From the NCBI GenBank assembly GCA_015066095.1, contig SVPC01000005.1, positions 30,142 through 94,141 of the forward strand: a stretch of DNA of 64,000 nucleotides. Direction: 5' to 3'. The notes beneath the pieces are model-generated. The model saw only the letters and a list, made by a program, of their open reading frames with translations. It was not told where the DNA came from and ran no database searches. Origin of the DNA: Oscillospiraceae bacterium. GTDB taxonomy: Bacteria > Bacillota > Clostridia > Oscillospirales > Acutalibacteraceae. The position numbers and the translations under genes were made by a program. How positions within the stretch are numbered: the first letter of the stretch is position 1; the number at the start of each line of letters is the position of its first letter. This document shows, one piece after another, positions 50,383 to 60,080 of the stretch.

Positions 50383-51873
50383 GTGCGTCTTGATATTAAA
50401 TTTAAAAGTATAACATACAAATGGTTTATTAATATTTTTCTTGTTGTGGCAGCAGTGGTTTGTGTTGCGGCGGTTGCTTTCTCGTCGCTTTACAATATGC
50501 TTTATACTGAAAAGATTGAAAGTTTGGCGGTTGAATATTCTGATGAGTTTTCTGCTTTGCATGAAACCAACAGTGCCACCTTTAAAGATACGGCAATAAC
50601 TTTGGCAGGTGATTTTACTTATAAGGATAAAATCGAGGTACAGGTTATTGATAAAAACGGCAAGGTATTTGTTTCTACCACAGGTTTTCTTGATGATGTG
50701 GGCGAAATGCCCGATTATATAGGGGCAAAAGAGAGCGGTGATATGGAAACCTTTAAGGGTGACAGTAACACCGACGAGTCTATAATGGCAGGCACTATTA
50801 TGGTGTATGACCAATCGGGTGAGGAGTTGGGCGCTTACCGATGGATTACCTCTATGTCCAATGCCAACACCCTTATGACTTATGTGATAGGTTTGGTAAT
50901 TCTTATCTGCGTTATAATTCTTGCGGTTACGGGTGTTACTGGACTTTTCTTTGTTAAATCTATTGTGAACCCTATACGCGATGTAAGTAATATTGCACGT
51001 AATATTGCTATGGGTAATTTTGATGCCCGTATTGAACTTAAAAGAGATGACGAAATAGGTGAGCTTTGTGATGCGATTAACTATATGGCATCAGAACTTA
51101 GTAATTCGGAAAACATAAAGAATGATTTTATTTCTTCGGTATCTCACGAATTGCGTACACCTCTTACTGCTATACGCGGTTGGGGTGAAACTGCTAAAAT
51201 GTCTTTAGGCAGTGACCCTGAACTTGTTGACCGCGGTCTTGATGTTGTGCTTTCGGAAGCTGACCGTCTTTCGGGTTTGGTTGAAGAACTTCTCGATTTC
51301 TCCCGTATGCAGACAGGTCGTCTTTCACTGGTATCTCAACCTATGAATGTTTCGCTTATACTGCGCGAGTCATTTGATATGTATAAAGAGCTTGCCAAAA
51401 AGCAAGAGATTGAACTTGTGTTGAGTCTGCCGTCTCAGGATGTTACTGTTATGGGTGACAAAAACCGCTTGAAGCAAGTGTTTATTAACATAATTGATAA
51501 TGCCGTTAAATATACCGAAGCGGGTGGTCAGGCTATAGTTAACCTTGATACCGAGGAAGCATGTGTAAGAATAACGGTTAAAGATACGGGTGTGGGTATC
51601 CCTGCCGAAGATATCGACCGTGTAAAAGAAAAGTTTTATAAGGCAAACAAGGTAGTACGCGGCTCGGGTATAGGTCTTGCAGTGGCTGATGAAATTATTA
51701 AACAGCACGACGGACTTTTGTTTATAGAAAGTATTGAAAATGTTGGTACTACCGTTACAGTAGTGCTTCCAATTTATGAAGAAGTAGAAAATATGGAAGA
51801 AGAAACTGAAGATTTAGAGATGTTGCAGGAAAACAATATACAACAACAAATTACAGGAGAACAAGATGTCTAA
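50383..51873 (+). CDS. Sensor histidine kinase
   Basis: The 496-residue membrane kinase has two membrane helices (about 13-35 and 168-190) flanking an extracellular sensing region of about 130 residues. A HAMP linker (VNPIRDVSNIARNIAMGNFDARIE) is followed by phospho-acceptor His255 in SSVSHELRTPLTAI. An ATPase domain has NIIDNAVKYTEAGG (N box), DTGVGIPAEDI (G1) and GSGIGLAVADEII (G2). GTG 50383 fits GGAGAGG; an earlier GTG overlaps it. It phosphorylates the preceding regulator. The outside lipoprotein may tune its sensor domain. Confidence 0.94.
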   Translation: MRLDIKFKSITYKWFINIFLVVAAVVCVAAVAFSSLYNMLYTEKIESLAVEYSDEFSALHETNSATFKDTAITLAGDFTYKDKIEVQVIDKNGKVFVSTTGFLDDVGEMPDYIGAKESGDMETFKGDSNTDESIMAGTIMVYDQSGEELGAYRWITSMSNANTLMTYVIGLVILICVIILAVTGVTGLFFVKSIVNPIRDVSNIARNIAMGNFDARIELKRDDEIGELCDAINYMASELSNSENIKNDFISSVSHELRTPLTAIRGWGETAKMSLGSDPELVDRGLDVVLSEADRLSGLVEELLDFSRMQTGRLSLVSQPMNVSLILRESFDMYKELAKKQEIELVLSLPSQDVTVMGDKNRLKQVFINIIDNAVKYTEAGGQAIVNLDTEEACVRITVKDTGVGIPAEDIDRVKEKFYKANKVVRGSGIGLAVADEIIKQHDGLLFIESIENVGTTVTVVLPIYEEVENMEEETEDLEMLQENNIQQQITGEQDV

Positions 51874-52837
51874 AGCGAAATATACATCTATAGGCGGTCA
51901 AGCTTTGATTGAAGGTATTTTAATGAAAAGCCCCGAAAAGACCGCGCTTTGTGTCAGAACTCCCGACGGCGGAATTGACACTTCTTTTATGGAAGAAAAA
52001 CGTTTAACACAAAAGTGTAAGATTTTTGGTTGGCCCATAATACGCGGGGTGATAGGTTTTGCCGAGTCTTTGATTCAAGGCTATAAGGCACTTATGATTT
52101 CGGCCGACAAATCGGGCTTTACCGATTTGGAAGAAGAAAAAGAAAAAACCGAAAAAGACGAGAAAAAGGAAAGCCGTTTTTTAAATATTATTATGATGGT
52201 CGGCTTGGTTTTAGGATTGGCATTGGCGGTAATATTGTTTATGTATTTGCCGTATTGGTGCGTTTCGGGTATTGAGTGGCTTTGTGATACCACGATCAAG
52301 TCTAAAATTTTGCGCTCTGGTATAGAACAGTTAATAAAACTTGTAATTTTTGTGGGCTATGTATGGCTCGTTTCCTTTATGAAGGATATAAAGCGCGTGT
52401 TTATGTACCACGGTGCAGAGCATAAGACAATTTTCTGTTATGAAAAAGGTTTAGAACTTAATGTAGAAAATGTCAGACAACAAAAGCGCTTTCATCCGCG
52501 TTGCGGTACATCGTTTATGATACTTATGATACTTATAAGCGTTATTTTTTCCACAGTTGTGCAGATGATTTATCCGCCTATATATGATTTTGGTTGGATA
52601 TGGGTAATAACAAAAATTTTAATGGTACCGTTCATTTGCGGTGTGGGTTATGAGGTGCTTAAAGCCTGTGGCAGATATGATAATTTCTTAACGCGTATCA
52701 TTTCGGCACCCGGTATGTGGTTGCAGCGTCTTACCACCAAAGAGCCCGAAGATGATATGATAGAGATTGCAATTGCGGCGCTTAAAGCGTGTGAACCTAA
52801 AATTCCCGATGTGGAGCGTAATGATGACAATATTTGA
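51866..52837 (+). CDS. DUF1385 (YqhQ-like) membrane protein
   Basis: The 323-residue protein opens with the family signature SIGGQALIEGILMKSP. It has about four membrane helices from residue 108 onward and conserved MYHGAEHKTIFCYE and HPRCGTSFM motifs with His/Glu/Cys that could bind metal. Function is unknown. It overlaps the kinase gene by eight bases and the prmC gene by 17. The DUF1385-prmC pairing is frequent in Clostridia. Confidence 0.92.
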   Translation: MSKAKYTSIGGQALIEGILMKSPEKTALCVRTPDGGIDTSFMEEKRLTQKCKIFGWPIIRGVIGFAESLIQGYKALMISADKSGFTDLEEEKEKTEKDEKKESRFLNIIMMVGLVLGLALAVILFMYLPYWCVSGIEWLCDTTIKSKILRSGIEQLIKLVIFVGYVWLVSFMKDIKRVFMYHGAEHKTIFCYEKGLELNVENVRQQKRFHPRCGTSFMILMILISVIFSTVVQMIYPPIYDFGWIWVITKILMVPFICGVGYEVLKACGRYDNFLTRIISAPGMWLQRLTTKEPEDDMIEIAIAALKACEPKIPDVERNDDNI

Positions 52838-53666
52838 GGCATATAATCACATTAAACAAAAACTTAAAGCGGCCGGAATTGAAGACAGCGTTTTTGAAGC
52901 CAAGGTTATTATTAAGCATATAACAGGGCTTTCGAACAGCGAAATTCTTACGGCATACACCAAAGAACTTACCGAGTATGAGCAAAATAATTTGACCGCA
53001 ATCTTGCGTCAACGCGAGATACGGTATCCGCTTCAGTATATACTTGGTGAATGGGACTTTTACAAGTATAGATTTAAGGTAGGTGTTGGGGTGCTTATCC
53101 CAAGAAGTGATACCGAGATACTTGTTGAAAAGTGCTGTGAGTATTTGGAAAATAAACCGTCTCCTAAAATACTTGATTTGTGTGCAGGTAGTGGATGTAT
53201 CGGTATATCTTTGGCACTCGATTTCCCTGATAGCGCAGTAGTAATGGTGGAAAAATATCCCGAGGCATTGCGTTATATCGAGCAAAATATCGAGTTTTGC
53301 GGTGCATACAATTCCTTGGGAATAAAAGGAGATGTTTGCGACGGCACGGCTTGTGAGCAAACTTATGATTTGATAGTAAGTAATCCGCCCTATATACCGC
53401 CTAATGAAATGGCGATTACATCACCCGAAACAAAGTTCGAGCCAGAAACCGCACTTTTGGGCGGTCAAGACGGTTTAGATTTTTACAGAGCTATAATAAA
53501 TAATTATAAAAATTCACTCAAAGACGGCGGAATGTTGGCTTTTGAGGTTGGCATAAATGAAGCAGAGCGTGTAAAGTCCCTTTTAACGGACTCTGGTTTT
53601 GTTAAAATTACAATAACTAAAGATTTAAATCAAATTGAGCGGGTAGTTACCGCAATAAAAGGATAA
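52821..53666 (+). CDS. prmC: Release factor glutamine methyltransferase
   Basis: PrmC methylates the Gln of the GGQ loop in RF1 and RF2, using SAM. The 281-residue protein has an N-terminal helical domain for release-factor binding (about 1-80), the YILGEWDFY segment, [14 protein letters not shown], the SAM motif [15 protein letters not shown], and the catalytic NPPYIPP. Start ATG 52821 (or 52824) follows GGAG; the longer frame from 52767 lies in the DUF1385 gene. Its substrate gene prfA is elsewhere in the window. Confidence 0.94.
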   Translation: MMTIFEAYNHIKQKLKAAGIEDSVFEAKVIIKHITGLSNSEILTAYTKELTEYEQNNLTAILRQREIRYPLQYILGEWDFYKYRFKVGVGVLIPRSDTEILVEKCCEYLENKPSPKILDLCAGSGCIGISLALDFPDSAVVMVEKYPEALRYIEQNIEFCGAYNSLGIKGDVCDGTACEQTYDLIVSNPPYIPPNEMAITSPETKFEPETALLGGQDGLDFYRAIINNYKNSLKDGGMLAFEVGINEAERVKSLLTDSGFVKITITKDLNQIERVVTAIKG

Positions 53667-53679
53667 AGGGGTAATAAAA

Positions 53680-54816
53680 ATGGCTACTAAAAATACACAG
53701 GCAAAAACTGCAGTTAAAGTAACAGAAGAAAGTGAAAAGCAAAAGGCTTTAAAAACCGCTATCGAGCATATTGAAAAACAATTTGGCAAGGGTGCAGTTA
53801 TGCGCCTTGGTGAGAATGCGGCAATGAACGTTGAGCATATTAAGACAGGTTCTTTAACCCTTGACGTAGCACTCGGTATAGGCGGTATCCCCAAAGGAAG
53901 AATTGTAGAAATATATGGTCCTGAATCTTCGGGTAAAACCACAGTTGCGCTTCACTGTGTTGCAGAAGCACAAAAGGCAGGCGGCACTGCAGCGTTTATA
54001 GATGTTGAACATGCCCTTGACCCGATTTATGCTTCTAATTTGGGTGTAGATATTGATTCCCTTTTGGTTGCTCAACCCGATTCAGGTGAACAGGCTTTGG
54101 AAATTGCTGAAAGTCTTGTTCGTTCAGGCGCTATTGATATTATTGTTATTGACTCTGTTGCGGCTTTGGTTACCAAGGCCGAAATCGAGGGCGAAATGGG
54201 CGACAGCCATGTCGGTCAGTTGGCACGTCTTATGTCACAAGCACTCCGCAAACTTACAGGTGCTTTGTCAAAGACTAACTGCGCGGCTATATTCATTAAC
54301 CAGTTGCGTGAAAAAATCGGCGTTATGTACGGTAATCCCGAAGTTACAACAGGCGGTAGAGCGCTTAAGTTCTATTCATCAGTTCGTATAGATGTTCGCA
54401 AGGGCGATGTTATTAAAGACGGCAGTGAGATTATCGGTGTTCATACCAAAGCAAAGATTGTAAAGAACAAGGTGGCACCGCCATTTAAGGTTGCAGAGTT
54501 TGATATTATGTACGGCACAGGTATTTCACACACAGGCGAAATTGTGGATGCAGGTGTAGATACAGGTGTTATTAAAAAGTCGGGTGCGTGGTTCTACTAC
54601 GGTGAAACCAGACTCGGTCAAGGTAGAGATAATGTTAAAAAATTGTTTGAAGACAATATAGAGTTGGCTACCGAAATTGAAAACAAGGTTATGGCGCTTA
54701 TCACAAGTAAAGAAGCACCAAAGGAAGATTTTTCGGATGACGATGTGATTATGCCGAGTGAACCTGTGGCTTCTCCCCGCAAGTCTATTGATATAGATAT
54801 AGCAGTAGACGACTAA
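53680..54816 (+). CDS. recA: Recombinase RecA
   Basis: RecA forms filaments on single-stranded DNA for homologous recombination and stimulates LexA cleavage. The 378-residue protein has the [13 protein letters not shown] start, Walker [10 protein letters not shown] at about 80-88, the [11 protein letters not shown]alker B segment, the [21 protein letters not shown] loop L1, [18 protein letters not shown]2 and an acidic C-terminus. It begins 13 bases after prmC with AAAGGGG as ribosome site. I find no promoter or SOS box (GAAC-N4-GTTC) just upstream, so it seems driven from within the long operon. Confidence 0.98.
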   Translation: MATKNTQAKTAVKVTEESEKQKALKTAIEHIEKQFGKGAVMRLGENAAMNVEHIKTGSLTLDVALGIGGIPKGRIVEIYGPESSGKTTVALHCVAEAQKAGGTAAFIDVEHALDPIYASNLGVDIDSLLVAQPDSGEQALEIAESLVRSGAIDIIVIDSVAALVTKAEIEGEMGDSHVGQLARLMSQALRKLTGALSKTNCAAIFINQLREKIGVMYGNPEVTTGGRALKFYSSVRIDVRKGDVIKDGSEIIGVHTKAKIVKNKVAPPFKVAEFDIMYGTGISHTGEIVDAGVDTGVIKKSGAWFYYGETRLGQGRDNVKKLFEDNIELATEIENKVMALITSKEAPKEDFSDDDVIMPSEPVASPRKSIDIDIAVDD

Positions 54817-55439
54817 TGCAAATAACCGAAATAAAAAAAGACAAACTGCATTTGATGAAGATTACTTTCGATAATGATAGCGTAGTCTTTTTAGATAAAA
54901 CGGTATGTGCCGACAAGTGCTTAAATGTTGGTATGTATTTGGAACAAGAGCAGTTAAAAGAACTTGAATTTTTGTCGGACTATACCCGTGCAAAATCACG
55001 TGCGGTGTGGTATCTTGACAGGCAAGACCACACCGAAAAGGCGCTATATGACAAACTTATAAGAGCAGGTTTTGGCAAACAGGCGTCTGCCAAGGTAATA
55101 GCCCGATTTATAGAAGTGGGTCTTATTGATGACGAGCGATATGCCCGTAACTATGCCGAAAGGCTGATGGAAGCCAATGTTTCCAAACGCGAAGCAGTAC
55201 AAAAAATGCTTTTGAAAGGTGTGCCTTACGATTTGGCTAAGGCGGTTTTAGAAGAAACCGAAGCCGATGAACAGACCCAGATAAAAAATTTGATAGATAA
55301 AAAGTACCGTACAAAACTCACCGACCAAAAGGGAGTAGAAAAGGTTTTTGCCGCTTTGGCGCGTAAAGGTTTTTCATATAGTGCGGTAAAAGAAGCGTTA
55401 AAAAGTTATATAGAAGAATCAGAGGACGAGTATGTATAA
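54816..55439 (+). CDS. recX: Regulatory protein RecX
   Basis: RecX binds and restrains RecA filaments. The 207-residue protein is built of three-helix repeats: SRAVWYLDRQDHTEKALYDKLIRAGF, FIEVGLIDDERYARNYAERLMEANVSKREAVQKMLLKGV and VEKVFAALARKGFSYSAVKEAL. The N-terminal strand region (about 1-55) is typical of the longer Firmicutes form. ATG overlaps the recA stop (TAATG), giving strict coupling to its target. Confidence 0.92.
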   Translation: MQITEIKKDKLHLMKITFDNDSVVFLDKTVCADKCLNVGMYLEQEQLKELEFLSDYTRAKSRAVWYLDRQDHTEKALYDKLIRAGFGKQASAKVIARFIEVGLIDDERYARNYAERLMEANVSKREAVQKMLLKGVPYDLAKAVLEETEADEQTQIKNLIDKKYRTKLTDQKGVEKVFAALARKGFSYSAVKEALKSYIEESEDEYV

Positions 55440-56757
55440 AGTAAGTATGGTGTCGCTCGGTTGTCCTAAAAATCAGGTAGATGCCGAAATGATGCTTTTC
55501 TCCTTAAAACAGGCCGGTTTTGAGTTGTCTTCGGAAGAAGCACAGGCAGATGCAATTATTATCAACACCTGTGGTTTTATTGAAGATGCAAAGGCCGAAG
55601 CGATTGAAAATATTTTAGAAGCATCACGCTATAAGGCAGAGGGAAACTGTAAAGCACTTATAGTTACAGGTTGCCTTGCAGAAAGATATAAAGACGACGT
55701 AACCGAAGAAATTCCCGAAGTTGATGTTTGTGTAGGAATAGGTTCTAATGGCAATATTGCGCAAATTGTAAAGGATGCAATTGAAGGCAACTGTAAAAAC
55801 TCATTTGGAGAAAAGGAAGCGCTTGACCTTAACGGCAAACGCATTTTGGGCGGTTTCCCATTTACTGCATATTTAAAGGTTGCTGACGGTTGTGACAACT
55901 GCTGTACTTATTGCGCAATACCTAAAATTCGCGGAAGACTCAGAAGCCGTAAGATAGAAGATTGCGTTGCCGAAGCGAAAGAATTGGCTTCCTGTGGCGT
56001 TAAAGAACTTATTGTAGTAGCACAGGATACTACTGCATACGGTGCTGATATTTACAGAAGACCAATGTTGGCAGAGTTGTTGCAAGAACTTTGCAAGGTT
56101 GAGGGTATTCATTGGATAAGAACCCTTTATACATATCCCGATAAGATTACCGATGAACTGATTGACGTAGTTGCAAGTGAAGAAAAACTTGTCAAGTATT
56201 TGGATATTCCGCTTCAGCATGTAAATGGTGAGATTCTTAAAAAGATGAACCGCAAGGTCGACAAGCAAAGTATAGAAGCGTTAATTGAGAAAATTCGTGC
56301 AAAAATCCCCGAAATTACTCTTCGCACTACCTTTATAACAGGTTTTCCTGGGGAAAGCGAAGAACAATTTTGTGAATTGTGTGAATTTGTAAAAGAAACT
56401 AGATTTGATAGACTGGGTTGTTTTACCTATTCTGCAGAAGAAGATACAATGGCGGCAGAGTTTGACTCTCAGGTGGATGAACAAACAAAGGTTTCGCGTA
56501 TGGAAAATATTATGGATATGCAAACCACCATAGCCGCAGAGAAAAATAAAGAAAAAATCGGTACTGTAACCGAAGTGCTAATTGAAGGTTGGGACGATTA
56601 TATTAAGTGTTATTTTGGCAGAACAGTGGCCGATGCTCCAGAGGTTGACGGCAAAATTTTCTTTATGTCTACCCGCCCGCTAGTTATTGGCGAGTTTGTA
56701 AAGGTCAGAATAAACGACTCTATAGAATATGATTTGTTAGGAGAACTTGAAGAATGA
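55432..56757 (+). CDS. rimO: Ribosomal protein S12 methylthiotransferase
   Basis: RimO adds a methylthio group to an Asp of ribosomal protein S12 by radical-SAM chemistry. The 441-residue protein has an N-terminal UPF0004 domain (VSLGCPKNQVDAEMM, NTCGFIEDAK, TGCLAERY) with three Cys for one cluster. A radical-SAM domain with CDNCCTYCAIP (CxxxCxxC) for the second cluster and a C-terminal TRAM domain (about 375-440) follow. The start SLGCPKN distinguishes RimO from MiaB. It overlaps recX by eight bases. Confidence 0.95.
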   Translation: MYKVSMVSLGCPKNQVDAEMMLFSLKQAGFELSSEEAQADAIIINTCGFIEDAKAEAIENILEASRYKAEGNCKALIVTGCLAERYKDDVTEEIPEVDVCVGIGSNGNIAQIVKDAIEGNCKNSFGEKEALDLNGKRILGGFPFTAYLKVADGCDNCCTYCAIPKIRGRLRSRKIEDCVAEAKELASCGVKELIVVAQDTTAYGADIYRRPMLAELLQELCKVEGIHWIRTLYTYPDKITDELIDVVASEEKLVKYLDIPLQHVNGEILKKMNRKVDKQSIEALIEKIRAKIPEITLRTTFITGFPGESEEQFCELCEFVKETRFDRLGCFTYSAEEDTMAAEFDSQVDEQTKVSRMENIMDMQTTIAAEKNKEKIGTVTEVLIEGWDDYIKCYFGRTVADAPEVDGKIFFMSTRPLVIGEFVKVRINDSIEYDLLGELEE

Positions 56758-57341
56758 ACATACCTAATAAACTAACAATTATAAGGATTATAGCTACCCC
56801 TTTGTTTATGGCTTCAATGCTTATAGATTTCTCGTATCATTATACCGTTTCGCTGGTGTTGTTTATATTGGCGGCTTTGACCGATGCTATAGACGGTCAT
56901 TTGGCTCGTAAGAACAATATCGTTACATCATTTGGCAAGTTTTTAGACCCACTTGCTGACAAGATGCTCACAACTGCGGCATTTTTAGGCTTTATATTTA
57001 TGTATGCGGGTACTGATTATTGTTGGCAAATCACCGCCGTAACCTTTATAATTCTTTTCAGAGAGTTTATGGTTTCTTCTATCCGTCTTGTTGTTGTATC
57101 AAGTGGTGGAAAGGTAATTGCTGCTAACATTTGGGGTAAACTTAAAACAGTTACCCAGATGGTTGGTATTGTTTTAGCACTTTTTGCTTATGTTTTAATT
57201 GGTGATTTTGGTCTGGTTAGTATTAAGGAAATTTGTGATATTGCTATTAATGCAATTTTCTGGATATCTGCGGTACTTTGTGTGATTTCGGGCATTATTT
57301 ATCTAATAGGCAGTAAAGATTATATTGACCCATCGAAATAG
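56754..57341 (+). CDS. pgsA: CDP-diacylglycerol-glycerol-3-phosphate 3-phosphatidyltransferase
   Basis: PgsA makes phosphatidylglycerophosphate, the precursor of phosphatidylglycerol, at the membrane. The 195-residue polytopic protein contains the CDP-alcohol phosphotransferase motif from DAIDGHLAR to GKFLDPLADK (DG-x2-AR-x8-G-x3-D-x3-D), where Asp residues bind two metals. An opening NIPNKLTIIRII is typical. It overlaps the rimO stop by four bases. The rimO-pgsA-recA neighbourhood is common in Firmicutes, although recA normally follows rather than precedes. Confidence 0.95.
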   Translation: MNIPNKLTIIRIIATPLFMASMLIDFSYHYTVSLVLFILAALTDAIDGHLARKNNIVTSFGKFLDPLADKMLTTAAFLGFIFMYAGTDYCWQITAVTFIILFREFMVSSIRLVVVSSGGKVIAANIWGKLKTVTQMVGIVLALFAYVLIGDFGLVSIKEICDIAINAIFWISAVLCVISGIIYLIGSKDYIDPSK

Positions 57342-57349
57342 GTGATTTT

Positions 57350-57979
57350 TTGTTTAATCGAATAAGAGAAGATGTAAACGCTGTTCGCGACCGCGACCCT
57401 GCGGCGCGCAGTTTTTGGGAAGTTTTCTTCCTATATCCCGGTGTTAAGGCGGTAAGAATGCACCGCCGTGCACATTTTTACTATAAACATAATATGATGT
57501 TCCTCGCGCGGCTTGTTTCTCAACGGGCGGCGCGTAAAACAGGTATAGAAATACATCCCGGCGCCACCATTGGCAGACGCTTGGTTATAGACCACGGCAC
57601 AGGCGTGGTGATAGGAGAAACCACCGAAATAGGTGATGATGTACTTATTTATCAAGGTGTAACGCTTGGCGGTACGGGTAAGGATACGGGCAAACGCCAC
57701 CCGACGATTGGCAACAATGTTATGATAAGTGCGGGTGCCAAGGTTTTAGGTCCGTTTAAAATAGGGGACAATTCGCGTGTAGCGGCAGGTGCTGTGGTAC
57801 TTGAAGAAGTTCCGCCTAATTCTACAGTTGTGGGTGTTCCTGCGCGTGTTGTCCGTCAGGACGGTAAGCGTGTGGCGCTTGACCAAATTCATATTCCCGA
57901 CCCTGTCAAACAAAAAATGGATTTGCTTGAAGACAGGATAGCAAAGTTAGAAGCAATGTTAAAGGAGAAAACCAAATGA
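57350..57979 (+). CDS. cysE: Serine O-acetyltransferase
   Basis: CysE/EpsC transfers acetyl from acetyl-CoA to L-serine, giving O-acetylserine for cysteine synthesis. The 209-residue protein has an N-terminal helical domain (about 1-60) and a left-handed beta-helix of hexapeptide repeats (about 65-165). The beta-helix contains GIEIHPGATIGRRLVIDHGTGVVIGETTEIGDD with active-site Asp and His, and ends in NSTVVGVPARVV. The start is TTG 57350, five bases after AGGTG; no ATG is available. cysS overlaps its end by four bases. Confidence 0.95.
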   Translation: MFNRIREDVNAVRDRDPAARSFWEVFFLYPGVKAVRMHRRAHFYYKHNMMFLARLVSQRAARKTGIEIHPGATIGRRLVIDHGTGVVIGETTEIGDDVLIYQGVTLGGTGKDTGKRHPTIGNNVMISAGAKVLGPFKIGDNSRVAAGAVVLEEVPPNSTVVGVPARVVRQDGKRVALDQIHIPDPVKQKMDLLEDRIAKLEAMLKEKTK

Positions 57980-59364
57980 AAATTTTTAATACACTTACCC
58001 GTCAAAAGGATGATTTCAAACCGATTACCGAGGGCGAAGTGAAAATTTACGCTTGCGGTCCTACTGTTTATAACTATATTCACATCGGTAATGCGCGTCC
58101 GCTATGTGTGTTTGATGTTTTGCGGCGTTATTTTGAATGGCGCGGTTTTAAGGTGAATTTTGTTCAGAATTTCACCGACATTGACGATAAACTTATAAAT
58201 AAAGCCAATGCCGAGGGTATAACAGTTCCCGAAGTGGCTGAAAGATTTATTGGTGAATTTTGGACCGATGCTAAGGGACTTAATGTAAGAGAAGCAACCG
58301 TTCATCCCCGCGCTACCGATAATATCGCCGAAATACAGGGTATTATTTCTGCCCTTATTGAAAAAGGCTATGCTTATGCTGTGGGCGGTGATGTTTATTA
58401 CCGCGCTAAAAAATTCGGCGAATACGGTAAACTTTCTCACCAACCGCTTGACGAGTTGGCAGAGGGTGCTAGTAACCGTGTAGACGGCGGTGCAGATATA
58501 AAAGAAGACCCGATGGATTTCTGTCTCTGGAAAGGTGCTAAAGAGGGCGAACCTTTTTGGGAATCTCCTTGGGGTAAGGGCAGACCCGGTTGGCATATAG
58601 AATGTTCTGCTATGGCAGGTAGATATTTAGGTAAAACCATAGATATTCATTGTGGCGGTCTTGACCTTATTTTCCCACACCATGAAAATGAAATTGCTCA
58701 GTCGGAAGCAGCTAATGGTTGCAATTTTGCGCATTATTGGATGCATAACGGCTTTATCAATGTTGACAATCATAAGATGTCAAAATCACTTAACAATTTC
58801 TTTACTGTACGTGATGTTGCAGAGAAATTTGGTTATGAGCCTATTCGTTATTTCCTCATTTCCTCGCAGTACAGAAGTCCTATAAACTATTCGGTTGATA
58901 TTATCGAACAGGCTAAAAATTCGCTTGAACGTCTTTATACCTGCCGTGATAATATTGATTTTGCGCTTAAAAACGCAGAAGACGGCGGCGAAATTCCTGC
59001 ATTTATTGAAGAACACAAAGCAGACTTTATTGCCGCTATGGAAGATGACCTTAACACAGCAGACGCTTTGGCTTCGATATTTGTGCTTGTTCGCGATATT
59101 AACAGCACTATCGCTTCAGGTGCTAAAAAGGCGACTTTGGAAGCGTGTGCAGATATGTTCGACCAACTTACAGGCGTTTTGGGTCTTGTTTACAACCGTA
59201 AAGAAGAAGTTTTAGATAGCGAAATTGAAGAACTTATCGAAAAGCGTACCGAAGCCCGTAAGGCAAAAGATTTTAAAACCGCGGACGAAATTCGTGATAA
59301 ACTTAAAGAAATGGGTATTATTTTAGAGGATACCCCACAAGGCGTAAAATGGAGCAGAAGTTAA
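57976..59364 (+). CDS. cysS: Cysteinyl-tRNA synthetase
   Basis: CysRS charges tRNA-Cys. The 462-residue class I enzyme has GPTVYNYIHIGNARP (HIGH variant, with zinc-ligand Cys in YACGPTVY), GWHIECSAM and CGGLDLIFPHHENE providing the other zinc ligands, and the HKMSKSLNN loop. The C-terminal DALR-like helical region (about 340-462) is full length. Being directly behind cysE links cysteine production with its use in translation. Confidence 0.97.
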   Translation: MKIFNTLTRQKDDFKPITEGEVKIYACGPTVYNYIHIGNARPLCVFDVLRRYFEWRGFKVNFVQNFTDIDDKLINKANAEGITVPEVAERFIGEFWTDAKGLNVREATVHPRATDNIAEIQGIISALIEKGYAYAVGGDVYYRAKKFGEYGKLSHQPLDELAEGASNRVDGGADIKEDPMDFCLWKGAKEGEPFWESPWGKGRPGWHIECSAMAGRYLGKTIDIHCGGLDLIFPHHENEIAQSEAANGCNFAHYWMHNGFINVDNHKMSKSLNNFFTVRDVAEKFGYEPIRYFLISSQYRSPINYSVDIIEQAKNSLERLYTCRDNIDFALKNAEDGGEIPAFIEEHKADFIAAMEDDLNTADALASIFVLVRDINSTIASGAKKATLEACADMFDQLTGVLGLVYNRKEEVLDSEIEELIEKRTEARKAKDFKTADEIRDKLKEMGIILEDTPQGVKWSRS

Positions 59365-60080
59365 AACGCGAACCGCTTGGTAAAGGTTTTTATCTTTATG
59401 TGAATAAAAATCACACCTTCGGGACTGATGCGGTGTTGCTTAGCAATTTTGCTACAGCCAAACCTAAAGATAAAATGGTAGATTTGGGTACAGGTTGTGG
59501 TATAATACCCCTTTTGATGTTGCGCGACGGTTTGCTTTCATCGGCAGTAGGTGTTGATATAAGCGAAGAAGCAATTTCTCTTGCGCAAAAGACAAAGGAA
59601 GAATTAAATATAGATAGGTTTACGGCAATAAACTGTGACCTTAAAGTATTAAAAGGTAAGGTGGAGTTCGGGTGTCATACGCTTGTTACCTGTAATCCAC
59701 CCTATAAAGCGCCTAATGCAGGGCTTAAAAACCCTAACGAGCGGTTACGGGTTGCCCGTCACGAGGTGGAATGCACACTTCGTGATATTGTGGAAGTTTC
59801 GGCTAAACTTTTGCAAACGGGTGGCAGACTTTGTATGTGCCACAGACCCGAAAGACTAAGTGAACTTATGCGTATTATGAGCGAGTGCAGGGTAGAGCCT
59901 AAGCGTTTGCGCCTTGTGTGTCAGCGCAAAGGGGAAGAGCCGTGGCTTGTGCTCATAGAAGGAAAGCGTTGCTCTAAAACAGGTCTTCGTATAGAGCCGA
60001 CTTTGTATGTTGAAGAAGACGGCAGTTTTTCAAAAGAAATGATAGAGATTTACGGCGCATATAAGGAGGCGTATTTATAA
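59349..60080 (+). CDS. tRNA1(Val) (adenine37-N6)-methyltransferase family (TrmN6/YfiC-like)
   Basis: The 243-residue SAM-dependent methyltransferase has the motif-I sequence MVDLGTGCGIIPLLML, GVDISEEAI and the N6-adenine catalytic motif CNPPYKAP. The pattern matches YfiC/TrmN6 proteins, which modify A37 of tRNA-Val in E. coli. In Firmicutes the target is inferred. It starts inside the cysS end (16-base overlap) and its stop overlaps the rsmI start; this tight pairing with rsmI is common. Confidence 0.88.
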   Translation: MEQKLKREPLGKGFYLYVNKNHTFGTDAVLLSNFATAKPKDKMVDLGTGCGIIPLLMLRDGLLSSAVGVDISEEAISLAQKTKEELNIDRFTAINCDLKVLKGKVEFGCHTLVTCNPPYKAPNAGLKNPNERLRVARHEVECTLRDIVEVSAKLLQTGGRLCMCHRPERLSELMRIMSECRVEPKRLRLVCQRKGEEPWLVLIEGKRCSKTGLRIEPTLYVEEDGSFSKEMIEIYGAYKEAYL

